From Anabaena azotica FACHB-119 (lineage in GTDB: Bacteria > Cyanobacteriota > Cyanobacteriia > Cyanobacteriales > Nostocaceae), in the NCBI RefSeq assembly GCF_014697625.1, contig NZ_JACJSG010000010.1:62001-126000 (forward strand): DNA of 64,000 nucleotides. Reading direction: 5' to 3'. Position 1 is the stretch's first letter, and each line of letters starts with the position of its first letter. Shown here in pieces: positions 36,438 to 45,991 of this stretch. The translations under genes were made by a program, and so were the position numbers. Below the pieces are notes generated by a model that did no database searches, was not told the DNA's origin, and saw only the letters and a list, made by a program, of their open reading frames with translations.

Positions 36438-36620
36438 GTAGTGGCGTGGCAAGGCTAAAATAGTGCATTAGTCAACAATCTATCATCTTACTCATCTGCG
36501 TTCATCTGTCTTGAAAAGTTTCCTACGGAGGGAAACCCTCCTACAGAACTTTTCGCTGCGTTCATCTGCGTTCAATTTTTTTCAAATCTCATGCCACATT
36601 TTAGCCTAGACAAGCCAGCA
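36438..36620. mobile_element. Palindromic-end element with a second palindrome nested in it
   Basis: Left end GTAGTGGCGTGGCAAGGCTAAAATAGTGCA; right end TGCCACATTTTAGCCTAGACAAGCC, the same family as the array at 44341-44848. The core carries TTCATCTGCG repeats, interrupted at 36513-36554 by a 42-bp GAAAAGTT...AACTTTTC palindrome of the family found in purL. No coding capacity. The rest of the gap to 36898 holds the receptor promoter region. Confidence 0.75.
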
Positions 36621-36898
36621 GGGTGCGTTAGTAGGAGAAACCCTAGCTATATCAAGACAATATTCATAAGTAGCGCACCCTACTAACTGTCACCTGTAAC
36701 CTGTCCCCTGTCCCCTAGTATTAAGTAAGGAATTGTTAAGTTATTTATTATTTTTTGTCAACTTGTTGAACTGATAGCCTGCATGGGAAAGCTTGCTGTG
36801 ATGAGGCATTTTGTCTGCCTTGATATCCGCTTATTAATTATATAGCGTTTATAAATTAACTGAATCCCATTCGCATGGCTTGAGGAGTAACTAAATAT

Positions 36899-38527
36899 AT
36901 GCAACAAGGCTTAAAACTGAATCAGTTTGTCATAGCTGGATCTGGACTAATCATTATATTAGCGAGTATTACAACTTACATTACAAAAAGAACAAATCAA
37001 GAATTATTAGCTAATGATAATCTAATTAGTAAAACTTTTGCGTTGAAAGCTGATTTGAAATATTTGGAAAAAACCCTGGTAGATGCGGAAACAGGACAGC
37101 GAGGATTCATCATTACCAATGAAGCAGAATATTTAGAGCCTTTTAATAAAGCAAAAGAAAAGTTAGGTGGTAGTTTTGCGAAAATTACCCAACAAGTTAA
37201 AGATGATAGTTTTCAACTTGCTAGCATCAATAAAATTGAAGAGTTATCTAAATATAAAATTCAAGAGTTGCAAAAGACTATTCAATTAAAAAGACAAGGG
37301 AAGAATCAAGAATTGTTGAATATAATTCTTTCCGATAAGGGTAAAATATTTATGGATCAAATTCGGCAAGAAATTGAGAAAACCCTAAATCGAGAAGATG
37401 AAATTTTAGAAGAACGACAAAAGCAAGTTACTCAAATGCAGACTTTTTCTGACATAGTTATTTGGACAAGTTATTTACTTCTTGTCCTCACAGTCATAGC
37501 AGTTTGTCTGGCTATTATCCTCATTCCCAGCAGAGCGTTGAGCAGTTCTTTACAAAATGCTTTTACCTTAGCAGAAAAAGTATCTACTGGTGATTTGACA
37601 GTTGAGGTAGAAGCCACTGCAAATGATGTGATTGGTAAGCTGATGCTGACTTTAAAAGGCATGGCAAAAAACCTGAGTAATCTTATCAGTAAAGTCCAAC
37701 AATCTGGGATTCAAGCAACTTCTTCCACCACACAAATAGCAGCTTCAGGTAAACAATTAGAGGCAACAATCACAGAGCAGGTAGCATCAACGAATGAAGT
37801 AGCGGCGGCGGCGAAAGAAATTTCTGCTACTTCTAGAGAACTTGTGAAAACAATGGAAGAAGTGGCGGTGATGTCGCAAAGTACGACCATAGCAGCGACT
37901 GAGAGTCAAAAAGATTTGTTGCGGATGGAAACTACGATGCGTCAATTAGCAGAAGCAACAAATTCTATTGCGGCTAGGCTAGGAGTAATTAGTGAAAAGG
38001 CTAACAATATTAATAATATTGTGGTGACAATTACTAAAGTGGCAGACCAAACAAATTTACTGTCTTTGAATGCGGCAATTGAAGCGGAAAAAGCTGGAGA
38101 ATATGGTTTAGGTTTTGCTGTGGTGGCTAGGGAAATTCGCCGTTTAGCAGACCAAACCGCAGTCGCTACTCTTGATATTGAGCAGATGGTGAAACAGATG
38201 CAATCTTCTGTTTCTACTGGTGTGATGGAAATGGATAAATTCGCCACTGAGGTAGGACGCAGTGTGGAAGATGTGGCTAATATTAGCACTCAGGTAGGGC
38301 AAATTATTGAGCAAGTGCAGGATTTAACGCCGCGTTTTGAAGTTGTCAGTCAAGGGATGGAAACTCAGTCTCAAGGAGCGCAACAAATTAGTGAGGCGAT
38401 GACGCAGTTAAGTAATACTTCTGCTCAAACGGCTAGTTCTTTGCGGGAAATTAATCATGCTATTTCTCAACTTAATCAAGTTGCTCATGGTTTAAGACAG
38501 GAGATTTCGCATTTTAAAGTTATTTAG
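36899..38527 (+). CDS. CHASE3 methyl-accepting chemotaxis protein (WspA-like)
   Basis: 542 residues. Membrane segment 1 is about 10-28 ([20 protein letters not shown]). The extracytoplasmic CHASE3 domain has the hallmark [22 protein letters not shown]. Membrane segment 2 is about 187-210 ([23 protein letters not shown]). HAMP follows (about 210-262), then the signalling domain with hairpin tip [48 protein letters not shown], a conserved MCP pattern. CHASE3 is an extracellular-type sensory domain of unknown ligand, unlike the 4HB-type domain of Pseudomonas WspA. Confidence 0.93.
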   Translation: MQQGLKLNQFVIAGSGLIIILASITTYITKRTNQELLANDNLISKTFALKADLKYLEKTLVDAETGQRGFIITNEAEYLEPFNKAKEKLGGSFAKITQQVKDDSFQLASINKIEELSKYKIQELQKTIQLKRQGKNQELLNIILSDKGKIFMDQIRQEIEKTLNREDEILEERQKQVTQMQTFSDIVIWTSYLLLVLTVIAVCLAIILIPSRALSSSLQNAFTLAEKVSTGDLTVEVEATANDVIGKLMLTLKGMAKNLSNLISKVQQSGIQATSSTTQIAASGKQLEATITEQVASTNEVAAAAKEISATSRELVKTMEEVAVMSQSTTIAATESQKDLLRMETTMRQLAEATNSIAARLGVISEKANNINNIVVTITKVADQTNLLSLNAAIEAEKAGEYGLGFAVVAREIRRLADQTAVATLDIEQMVKQMQSSVSTGVMEMDKFATEVGRSVEDVANISTQVGQIIEQVQDLTPRFEVVSQGMETQSQGAQQISEAMTQLSNTSAQTASSLREINHAISQLNQVAHGLRQEISHFKVI

Positions 38528-38606
38528 TCAGTTGACAGTTATCAGTTATCAGTTATCAGTTGTTCCTTTCCCCTTTCCCCCTTCCCCCTTCCCCTTTTCC
38601 CGCCGC
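38527..38606. repeat. STRR before the second cheW
   Basis: (TTATCAG)n followed by a (CCCCTTTC)n pyrimidine tract. The tract creates an apparent 16-codon extension of the next gene (FLSPFPLPPSPFP), which I discard. Confidence 0.75.
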
Positions 38607-38607
38607 T

Positions 38608-39273
38608 ATGAATAATTGTTATCATCTTATCGGTATTGTAGGCGATCGCACTTGTCCAGAGTTAGCCCATTTTATCCATTGTCGTAACTGTCCGGTTTAC
38701 TCAAATATTGGTCGTCAGTTACTTGAACGTCCCATACCGGAAAATTATCGTCGCGAGTGGACTGAGTTATTTTCCCAAACAAGGGCAGAATCTGATACCT
38801 TAACCAATACAGAAACTCTCACAGTCGTTATCTTTCGTTTGCAGCGAGAATGGTTGGCGCTGTCTACGGGAGTTTTTCAAGAAACTATCTCCCCAACTTC
38901 AATTCATACTCTACCCCATCGCAGCAACCACATATTGCGGGGATTGGTCAATATTCGTGGCGAATTACAATTGTGTATTTCTTTAACTCATCTGCTAAAT
39001 TTGGAAACTGCTGATACCCCAGTCGCAGCCTTGAGTCCTGTAGTTTATCCGCGTATGGTGATGGTGGAAAAAGCGGGTAGTGTATGGGTGTTTGCTGTCG
39101 ATGAACTTTACGGTGTACAACGATTTTATCAACATGAAATTCGCGATAACCCAAGCGTGACGGCGACAAATCACAACTTTGCCAAAGGATTTTTTTATTG
39201 GCGGGGAAAAAGTCTGGGTTATTTGGATGAGGAGTTATTATTTACCACCTTAGATAAAAAAGTTTGGCGATGA
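38608..39273 (+). CDS. CheW-domain protein (WspD-like)
   Basis: 221 residues from the ATG at 38608 (MNNCYHLIGIVGDRTCPELA). A short N-terminal Cys-containing segment (CPELAHFIHCRNCPVYSNIGRQLLER) precedes a CheW domain (LTVVIFRLQREWLALSTGVFQETI ... LPHRSNHILRGLVNIRGELQLCISL). WspD proteins share this HCRNCPVY-type start. The stop overlaps the cheA start (ATGA). Confidence 0.88.
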   Translation: MNNCYHLIGIVGDRTCPELAHFIHCRNCPVYSNIGRQLLERPIPENYRREWTELFSQTRAESDTLTNTETLTVVIFRLQREWLALSTGVFQETISPTSIHTLPHRSNHILRGLVNIRGELQLCISLTHLLNLETADTPVAALSPVVYPRMVMVEKAGSVWVFAVDELYGVQRFYQHEIRDNPSVTATNHNFAKGFFYWRGKSLGYLDEELLFTTLDKKVWR

Positions 39274-41510
39274 CAAAAGAAATAGATTATAGTCAATTTT
39301 CCTTGCTCGATTTATTCAGTATGGAGGTAAAAACCCAGGTTGCTATCTTAAACGATCGCCTATTAGCACTGGAAAATCAACCCCAACCCCAAGCAGAATT
39401 AGCCGCTTTAATGCGTGCAGCTCATTCTATCAAGGGTGCAGCCAGAATTGTCCAGTTAGATTCCGTCGTCACTCTGGCGCATGGGATGGAAGACTGCTTT
39501 GTCGCAGCGCAGGCGGGAGAAATTCAGCTCAAGGCTGCTGATATTGATGTGCTGCTGGCGGTTGTGGATATGCTGTTACATATAGGTGAAGCTTGTGAAG
39601 GTAACTCTCATCCCCAATTACCAGCAGATAGGATTCAATCTTTAGTGAGTGCGATCGCGAGTATTGGCAAATCCTCACCCATAAGTCAAACTGTAACAGA
39701 ATCACCTTGGGTTGTCGCTCCATCTCAGGTATTTAACCAAGTAGAGAAACCCGATATACAAAACCGAGTTGTGCGGGTGGGTGCAGACAATCTTAACTCC
39801 TTAATGGGACTAGCGGGAGAATCTTTAGTACAGGCTAAGTGGTTGGAAAGTTTCACCGACTCCCTATTGAAATTAAAAACAAATCAAACAGAGTTATTCG
39901 ATTTATTGGAAGGGTTAGAAGAATTATTAAGTAAACATTCTCAACATCCCCTAGAACGGCAAATACAGGAGAAAATGACGGCTGTACGGCAAACCGCTAG
40001 TGAATGTCGCCAACTTTTAGGCGATCGCCATAATGAATTAGAATTATATTCTCAGCGTTCCACCAACCTAGCAGACCGCCTCTACCGCCAAGTCATCGCC
40101 ACACATATGAGTCCCTTTGGTGAAGGCGGACAAGGTTTTCCGCGCATGGTGCGCGACATGGCTAGACAACTGGGTAAACGCATCAAACTAGAAATTATTG
40201 GCAAATCCACTTTAGTAGACCGAGACATTCTCGAACGCTTAGAAGCGCCTTTAACTCATCTTTTGCGTAACGCCGTAGACCACGGAATTGAAACACCCCA
40301 AGAACGTATAGCCGCAGGGAAACCAGAAACCGGAACAATTCGCATAGAAGTAGTTCATCGTGCAGGAATGCTATTAATTACCGTCATTGATGATGGTCGA
40401 GGGATAGACTTAGAATTTCTGCGTCAGCAAATTATCAGCAAAAACCTCAATAGTCCAGAGATAACAGCAAAACTCACCGAAGCCGAGTTAATGGAGTTTC
40501 TATTTTTACCTGGGTTTTCCACAGCCAAGACAGTGACAGAAATTTCTGGTCGGGGTGTCGGTTTGGATGTGGTACACAGCACAGTCCGGGAAGTTGGCGG
40601 CAATTTGCGGGCAGTTTCTCAGCCAGGGTGTGGTATGAGTTTTCACTTACAACTGCCCCTCACACTGTCAGTATTACGGACTCTAGTAGTGGAAATTGCT
40701 GATGAACCCTACGCCTTTGCTTTAGCACGTATTCATCGGGTGGCGATGGTTCCCAAGTCGGCAATTATGGTGTGTGAGAACCAGCCGTTTTTCATGATGA
40801 ATAACCAAGCTGTAGCTTTAATTTCCGCCCATCAAGTTTTAGAATTGCCAACACAGAGAGAAAATGCCGAATTACTCCCAGTAGTGATTATAAGCGATCG
40901 CCTCAGTCACTATGGCGTAGTTGTAGATAAATTGATGGGAGAGTGCAGTTTAGTTGTCCGTCCCCTCGACCCGCGTTTAGGCAAACTTGCCAATATCAGC
41001 GCCGCCGCCTTACTAGATGATGGTTCCCCAGTGCTAATTATCGATATTGAAGACTTAGTGCGTTCTATTGCCAAACTACTTTCCAGTGGACAAATTAGCC
41101 AAGTAAATCATTCCTCCCAGCAAGAAGTCGCCAAAACTTACAAACGTGTTTTAGTAGTTGATGATTCAATTACAGTCCGAGAAATGGAGCGTAAACTATT
41201 AGAAAATAAAGGTTACAAAGTCGAAGTTGCAGTTAATGGTATGGATGGTTGGAACGCCATCCGCAGCAGCCATTATAATTTGGTAATTACCGATATTGAT
41301 ATGCCCAGAATGAATGGTTTTGAACTCACCAACCAAATCAAAACCCAGGAAAATTTAAAGCATATACCTGTAATTATCGTTTCCTACAAAGACAGAGAAG
41401 AAGATAGAATCAAAGGTTTAGAAGCAGGCGCAAATTACTATCTAACCAAGACCAGTTTTCATGATGACACATTGTTAAAAGCAGTAATTGATTTAATCGG
41501 CGAAGCGTAG
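39270..41510 (+). CDS. Hybrid chemotaxis histidine kinase CheA-REC (WspE-like)
   Basis: 746 residues from the ATG at 39270, overlapping the CheW stop. Hpt domain: phosphorylatable His52 in MRAAHSIKGAARIV. Dimerisation/HATPase: LEAPLTHLLRNAVDHGIETP (N-box), VIDDGRGIDL, SGRGVGLDVVHS. CheW-like domain: LSVLRTLVVEIADEPYAFALARI. C-terminal receiver: KRVLVVDDSITVREMERKLL with the phospho-Asp in LVITDIDMPRMNGFEL. Core kinase of the array; the attached receiver is the WspE feature and may serve as a phosphate sink. Confidence 0.95.
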   Translation: MTKEIDYSQFSLLDLFSMEVKTQVAILNDRLLALENQPQPQAELAALMRAAHSIKGAARIVQLDSVVTLAHGMEDCFVAAQAGEIQLKAADIDVLLAVVDMLLHIGEACEGNSHPQLPADRIQSLVSAIASIGKSSPISQTVTESPWVVAPSQVFNQVEKPDIQNRVVRVGADNLNSLMGLAGESLVQAKWLESFTDSLLKLKTNQTELFDLLEGLEELLSKHSQHPLERQIQEKMTAVRQTASECRQLLGDRHNELELYSQRSTNLADRLYRQVIATHMSPFGEGGQGFPRMVRDMARQLGKRIKLEIIGKSTLVDRDILERLEAPLTHLLRNAVDHGIETPQERIAAGKPETGTIRIEVVHRAGMLLITVIDDGRGIDLEFLRQQIISKNLNSPEITAKLTEAELMEFLFLPGFSTAKTVTEISGRGVGLDVVHSTVREVGGNLRAVSQPGCGMSFHLQLPLTLSVLRTLVVEIADEPYAFALARIHRVAMVPKSAIMVCENQPFFMMNNQAVALISAHQVLELPTQRENAELLPVVIISDRLSHYGVVVDKLMGECSLVVRPLDPRLGKLANISAAALLDDGSPVLIIDIEDLVRSIAKLLSSGQISQVNHSSQQEVAKTYKRVLVVDDSITVREMERKLLENKGYKVEVAVNGMDGWNAIRSSHYNLVITDIDMPRMNGFELTNQIKTQENLKHIPVIIVSYKDREEDRIKGLEAGANYYLTKTSFHDDTLLKAVIDLIGEA

Positions 41511-41511
41511 G

Positions 41512-41695
41512 CAGTTGACAGTTGACAGTTGACAGTTGACAGTTATCAGTTATCAGTAGACCTCTTGCAAAAGTCGTTCTTAGAGTTCTTTTCTTTGCCT
41601 CTTTGCGCCTTTGCGTGAGACAAAAAAAGATTTATGCAAGAAGTCTAGTTATCAGTTGTTATTCTTCCCCATCTCCCCCACTCCCCAGTCCCCAA
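41512..41695. repeat. STRR-filled gap between cheA and cheB
   Basis: (TTGACAG)n and (TTATCAG)n from 41512 to about 41555, a TTTGCGCCTTTGCGTGAGAC segment also seen at 35008-35027, then (CCCCAGT)n up to the cheB start. Confidence 0.65.
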
Positions 41696-41696
41696 C

Positions 41697-42677
41697 ATGA
41701 GAATAGCCATCGTCAACGATATGCGTATAGCTGTAGAGGCGCTACGGCGTACCATTGTCGCCATACCAGATTATAATGTGGCATGGGTTGCTTACGATGG
41801 GGTAGAAGCTGTGACTAAGTGTGCAGCCGATACCCCTGATTTAATTTTGATGGATGTGCTGATGCCAAATATGGATGGAGTGGAAGCTACTAAGCACATC
41901 ATGAATCAATCCCCTTGTGCCATTATGATGGTGACTGCCAGCGTCAACCGTTATGCGGGTAAAGTGTTTGAAGCAATGGGTTATGGTGCTTTAGATGCTA
42001 TCAATACGCCTATTTGGGGTGGTACAGAACTGGTGAAAAAAATCTCTACCATCGCCAAATTAATTGGTAAGTCTCCTCGTCACAGGATAGCAAACAAACC
42101 GAATGATTTACCATTACTAATTGCGATCGGCGCTTCTACAGGCGGCCCCCAAGCATTAGTGAGAATTATCTGCCAATTTCCCCCAAATTTCCCTGCTGCT
42201 ATAGTTATTATTCAACATTTAGATGCTCAGTTTACACCTAGTCTTGCTGCTTGGTTAAACGAACAAACCCCTCTGTCTGTGCAGATAGCCAACCCTGGTT
42301 CTCATCTCCAACCAGGGAAGATTTTTCTAGCGGCTAAAAATCAGCATCTGGTGTTGCGTCCTACCCTTACCCTTGACTATGAACCAGAACCCTTGGCTTG
42401 TTCCTATCATCCGTCGATTGATGTCTTCTTTGAAAGTGCGGTTAAATACTGGACTGGGAAAGGCGTAGGAGTGCTGCTTACAGGTATGGGTAGAGATGGC
42501 GCTCAAGGTTTAAAAATGATGCGAGATGCTGGCTGGCATACAATAGCCCAAGATAGCAGAACTTGCGTTGTTTATGGTATGCCGAAAGCAGCAGCAGAAT
42601 TAAATGCGGCTATAGAAATTTTACCAATTGAGGCGATCGCATCTGCTTGTATTAAATCAGTGAACAGTTATCACTGA
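41697..42677 (+). CDS. CheB-type protein-glutamate methylesterase (WspF-like)
   Basis: 326 residues. The receiver (1-125) has the phospho-Asp in LILMDVLMPNMDGVEATKHI; its first acidic pair is reduced to VNDMRIA, as in WspF-type proteins. The methylesterase domain has catalytic Ser in IGASTGGPQALVRI, His in VIIQHLDAQF and Asp in LLTGMGRDGAQGLKMMRDAG. It demethylates the receptor and resets the array. Confidence 0.93.
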   Translation: MRIAIVNDMRIAVEALRRTIVAIPDYNVAWVAYDGVEAVTKCAADTPDLILMDVLMPNMDGVEATKHIMNQSPCAIMMVTASVNRYAGKVFEAMGYGALDAINTPIWGGTELVKKISTIAKLIGKSPRHRIANKPNDLPLLIAIGASTGGPQALVRIICQFPPNFPAAIVIIQHLDAQFTPSLAAWLNEQTPLSVQIANPGSHLQPGKIFLAAKNQHLVLRPTLTLDYEPEPLACSYHPSIDVFFESAVKYWTGKGVGVLLTGMGRDGAQGLKMMRDAGWHTIAQDSRTCVVYGMPKAAAELNAAIEILPIEAIASACIKSVNSYH

Positions 42678-42940
42678 ACAGTTATCAGTTGATAAAATGT
42701 ATTTAATATAACTAATTACTACCAAGTAAATACTGTTTTTTTACTTTTAGTCTTTAATTGTTTTGACTAATAATTAGCAGAAATACTAATAATCTCATTA
42801 GTAAAAACTAATTGAGTTTTCTGAAACCTGTTGAAAACACTAATTTTTACAAATTAATACAAAAATCCCAACTTCCTAAAAACTAGTTAGTATTGTATTA
42901 TTAATCACTTATAATTACTATTTAAATAAACAATAGGGCA
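42678..42940. other. Gap between cheB and the response regulator-kinase
   Basis: 263 bp, strongly AT-rich, with a single GTTATCACTGAACAGTTATCAG tract at the left edge. No gene; probably a separate promoter for the kinase. Confidence 0.5.
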
Positions 42941-44311
42941 ATGCAAATAGAAACTATTAAGCAATCCCCGAACAGCCAAAAGTTAATACCTAATTATACT
43001 GAAGAAAAAGCGCCTGAACCCATCTCACAAGAAAATGTGGATCAAGATAAAGCCACAGTCATATTAATTGATGATCAGCTAATTATTGGTGAAGCAGTTT
43101 GCCGACTTCTTTCTGATGCTTCAGACATCTCCTTTCATTATATAAGTAATCCAACCCAAGCAATTGCACAAGCGATCGCCCTTTCCCCTACCGTAATTCT
43201 ACTAGATATGGTCATGCCAGATATAGATGGCATCATGTTGTTGCGTTGGTTCCGTTCTCATCCAGCAACCCGTGATATTCCCATTGTCATGCTGTCTAGT
43301 AAAGAAGAAGCAAAACTCAAAGCAGATGCCTTCGCCGCAGGTGCAAATGATTATCTAATTAAATTACCAGATCCCATTGAGTTAATTGCTCGTATTCGCT
43401 ACCATTCCCAAGCCTACAATAATCTCAAAGCACTCACCAACGCAACTATCACGGCTCAATTACAAACACAGAAGTTAGAGCATACTATAAAGCAATTACA
43501 AGCAACACAAGTACAATTAGTGCAGACAGAAAAAATGTCTGGATTAGGTAGAATAGTTGCAGGTTTAGCGCATGAGCTTAACAACCCCATAAATTTCATC
43601 AACGGTAACATCAAACATCTGAGTACCTATATTGAATCTTTATTAGAGTTAATAAACCTTTATCAGCAAGAGTATCCAGAATCAACAAATACTTTACAAG
43701 AAAAAATTGCAGATATTAACCTCGAATTTATTTTAGATGATATACCTAAAGTTTTATCATCCATGAAACTAGGAACTGAGCGTATTAGTGAAACAGTTAT
43801 ATCATTACGGAATTTTTCCCGCTTAGACCAAGCCGGCAAAAAAACAGTGAATATTCATGATGGTATCGAAAGCACAATACTACTTTTAAAACATCGCATC
43901 AGACAGGATATTCAAATTATTAGAGAGTATGGTGATTTACCGCTAATTGAATGTTACCCAGCAGAAATTAACCAAGTATTTATGAATATTCTCAATAATG
44001 CCATTGATGCGGTGCTAGAGGAGCAGAATAAATCAAAGGAAAAACAAATCTTAATTAAAACTGAAATGACTGCCTCACAGAAAGCAAAAATTACTTTCAT
44101 AGACAGTGGCGTTGGCATTAAGCCGGAAATACAGAACAAAATCTTTGATCCATTTTTCACAACTAAGCCTGTAAATAAAGGCACAGGTTTAGGATTATCA
44201 ATAGCCTACCAAATAATTAAAGAACATCAAGGCGATATCAAAGTAAAATCTGAACTTGAGCAAGGGACAGAGTTGACTATTGAAATTCCCATAAAATTAA
44301 ATAAATCTTGA
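42941..44311 (+). CDS. Response regulator fused to a histidine kinase, presumed array output
   Basis: 456 residues. Receiver at about 40-160: VILIDDQLIIGEAVCRLL, phospho-Asp in VILLDMVMPDIDGIMLL, Lys in DYLIKLPDP. A coiled-coil linker (LQTQKLEHTIKQLQATQVQLVQTEKMS) leads to the H-box GRIVAGLAHELNNPINFINGNI. HATPase follows: N-box NQVFMNILNNAIDAVLEEQ, G1 FIDSGVGIKPEIQ, F/G2 FDPFFTTKPVNKGTGLGLSIAYQII. In Pseudomonas the gene at this place is WspR, a REC-GGDEF diguanylate cyclase; here the output module is a kinase whose own partner is not encoded nearby. Confidence 0.92.
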   Translation: MQIETIKQSPNSQKLIPNYTEEKAPEPISQENVDQDKATVILIDDQLIIGEAVCRLLSDASDISFHYISNPTQAIAQAIALSPTVILLDMVMPDIDGIMLLRWFRSHPATRDIPIVMLSSKEEAKLKADAFAAGANDYLIKLPDPIELIARIRYHSQAYNNLKALTNATITAQLQTQKLEHTIKQLQATQVQLVQTEKMSGLGRIVAGLAHELNNPINFINGNIKHLSTYIESLLELINLYQQEYPESTNTLQEKIADINLEFILDDIPKVLSSMKLGTERISETVISLRNFSRLDQAGKKTVNIHDGIESTILLLKHRIRQDIQIIREYGDLPLIECYPAEINQVFMNILNNAIDAVLEEQNKSKEKQILIKTEMTASQKAKITFIDSGVGIKPEIQNKIFDPFFTTKPVNKGTGLGLSIAYQIIKEHQGDIKVKSELEQGTELTIEIPIKLNKS

Positions 44312-44340
44312 ATGTAATTAAGAATTTAAGTAAATATTAA

Positions 44341-44848
44341 GTAGTAGCGCGACTGGACTAAAATAGTGCAATACCAATCTATCATCTGCGTTCATCTGCG
44401 TTCAATTTTTCCCAAATCTATTGCCACATTTTAGCCCGGTCACGCCAGTAGTAGCGTGGCAAGCTTAAACTTGTGCATTAGCGAAAAATCTATCATCTTG
44501 TTCATCTGCGTTCATCTGCGTTCATCTGCGTTCGATTTTTTCCCAATCTAATGCCACATTTTAGTCTAGACAAGCCAGTAGTGGCGTGGCAAGGCTAAAA
44601 TAGTGCAATGAAAATAAATCTTGTGGTGTGGGCATCTTGTCCGCACCGGACGGGCAAGATGCCCATCCTACAAGAAAGGAATAATGCAACATTTTAGCCT
44701 TGCCAGTCCAGTAGTGGACTGTCTAGACTAAAATAGTGCAATAAAAATAAATCTTGTGGTGTGGGCATCTTGCCCGCACCGGACGGGCAAGATGCCCATC
44801 CTACAAGAAAGGAATAATGCAACATTTTAGCTGTGTCAATCCACTACT
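44341..44848. mobile_element. Four palindromic-end elements head to tail
   Basis: Units about 44341-44452, 44449-44580, 44578-44714 and 44711-44848, each starting GTAGT(A/G)G...CTAAAATAGTGCA and ending TGC(A/C)ACATTTTAG...CCAGTAGT, with neighbours sharing the GTAGT junction. Units 1 and 2 have TTCATCTGCG repeats in the core. Units 3 and 4 carry a GGGCATCTTG(C/T)CCGCACCGGACGGGCAAGATGCCC hairpin and are almost identical to each other. No transposase. Confidence 0.85.
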
Positions 44849-45610
44849 TAATATTTAATTTATAAATCATCTCTAAATCAAGCAAATTAAATTAATAATA
44901 ACCACCCAATAAATAGTTTAATAAATTTAGGGCGTACCTAACTCCAAAAGCAACCTACCAATCACAGAGAAGACTATGATTTCCTTGTGTGTTTATTTAA
45001 ACTTAAATTATATTTAACATTTAAAATGATTGTATTGTTTCAAAATTAATAATGAAACTAAGTTAATTTAAAATAATCAAACACCTGACAATAAAAAGTT
45101 CCTTAATTGATAAATCTTTCCTGAGCCTGTTTCGGTAATATAGAATTCAAGGTTAGCAAAAAATACACAAATCAGTTGCTCGAATATCTACTCTAGGATA
45201 GGTGCAAAAACTAGCGATCGCTACATAACCAATTTAATTACTCTTCTGAGGTAACTTCGTAGTAATGTATTAGGTATGGTTGGGTTTAAAAGAAATTTAA
45301 TAAAACTTCTTTGAAACTTTAATCAGCAAAATTCAGTCAACATAGACAGGTCTGACTCTATCTTTCCCAAAGCAACTTGATTTTGGCATCATACGGTGTT
45401 TGATTCAACACATAATCTTAAATTTTCGATTTAGCTGTGACTGGCTTTAATGACTAACTTTGCAGATTAAGGTGTAAAAAATGACGATGCTACTTGTTAA
45501 AAAGCACCAGATAGCTTTAACAAAATTCATGGTTAGAGTTTAGAAGATACTGCATATCCTACCGTCGTTAGCCCGATTTAATTAATGTGGTGTGTAATGA
45601 GGCATCAACC
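44849..45610. other. Long AT-rich leader region, no gene recognised
   Basis: 760 bp without STRRs, unlike nearly every other gap in the window. It holds one HIP1-like site near 45215 and only tiny ORFs, the best being 20 codons at 45481. It probably holds the promoter, and perhaps a long 5' leader, for the small gene at 45611. Confidence 0.4.
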
Positions 45611-45805
45611 ATGACTCGAATTCGTGACGTTGTGCAACAAGCTTTAACTACTGGCTATCTAACAATTGAAGCTGAGAATCAACTACGTTATTTACTGACT
45701 ACTCACTATGACTTAGAAGATTTAAATGCGTTCATGAGTTTGCAAGAAGCTGCTATGAGCGGTAGAGTCAAGCAGGAGTCTCGTGAACGCTGTGGCGTAA
45801 AGTGA
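45611..45805 (+). CDS. Small conserved-looking helical protein, unknown function
   Basis: 64 residues from the ATG at 45611 (MTRIRDVVQQALTTGYLTIEAENQLRYLL); an upstream in-frame start at 45587 adds eight unlikely residues. TTHYDLEDLNAFMSLQEAAMSGRVKQESRE completes a compact helical protein of a type I recall as multi-copy in Nostocales. The last residues run to a STRR block. Confidence 0.65.
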   Translation: MTRIRDVVQQALTTGYLTIEAENQLRYLLTTHYDLEDLNAFMSLQEAAMSGRVKQESRERCGVK

Positions 45806-45987
45806 ACAGTTATCAGTGAACAGTTATCAGTGAACACCACCTTTTAAGAAACACAGGAGTGTAGGGGTGTAAGGGTATAGGGGAAGAAAAAAGTGTTTCT
45901 TCTATATTTTGTGCTTTGCGTAGTCGCGCTAGTTAGAGGCTGATAACTGATAACTGATAACTGATAACTGATAACTGATAACTGATA
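45802..45987. repeat. STRR block downstream of the small gene
   Basis: (GAACAGTTATCAGT)n at 45803-45836, a GTAGGGGTGTAAGGG tract, then six (TGATAAC)n heptamers at about 45940-45985 ending at the stop codon of the next gene. Confidence 0.75.
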
Positions 45988-45991
45988 AAGC

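Noticed and set aside
44341..44848. Possible CRISPR array because of regular repeats
   Set aside because: Units are 110-140 bp palindromic elements with shared junctions; there are no short repeats separated by unique spacers and no cas genes.
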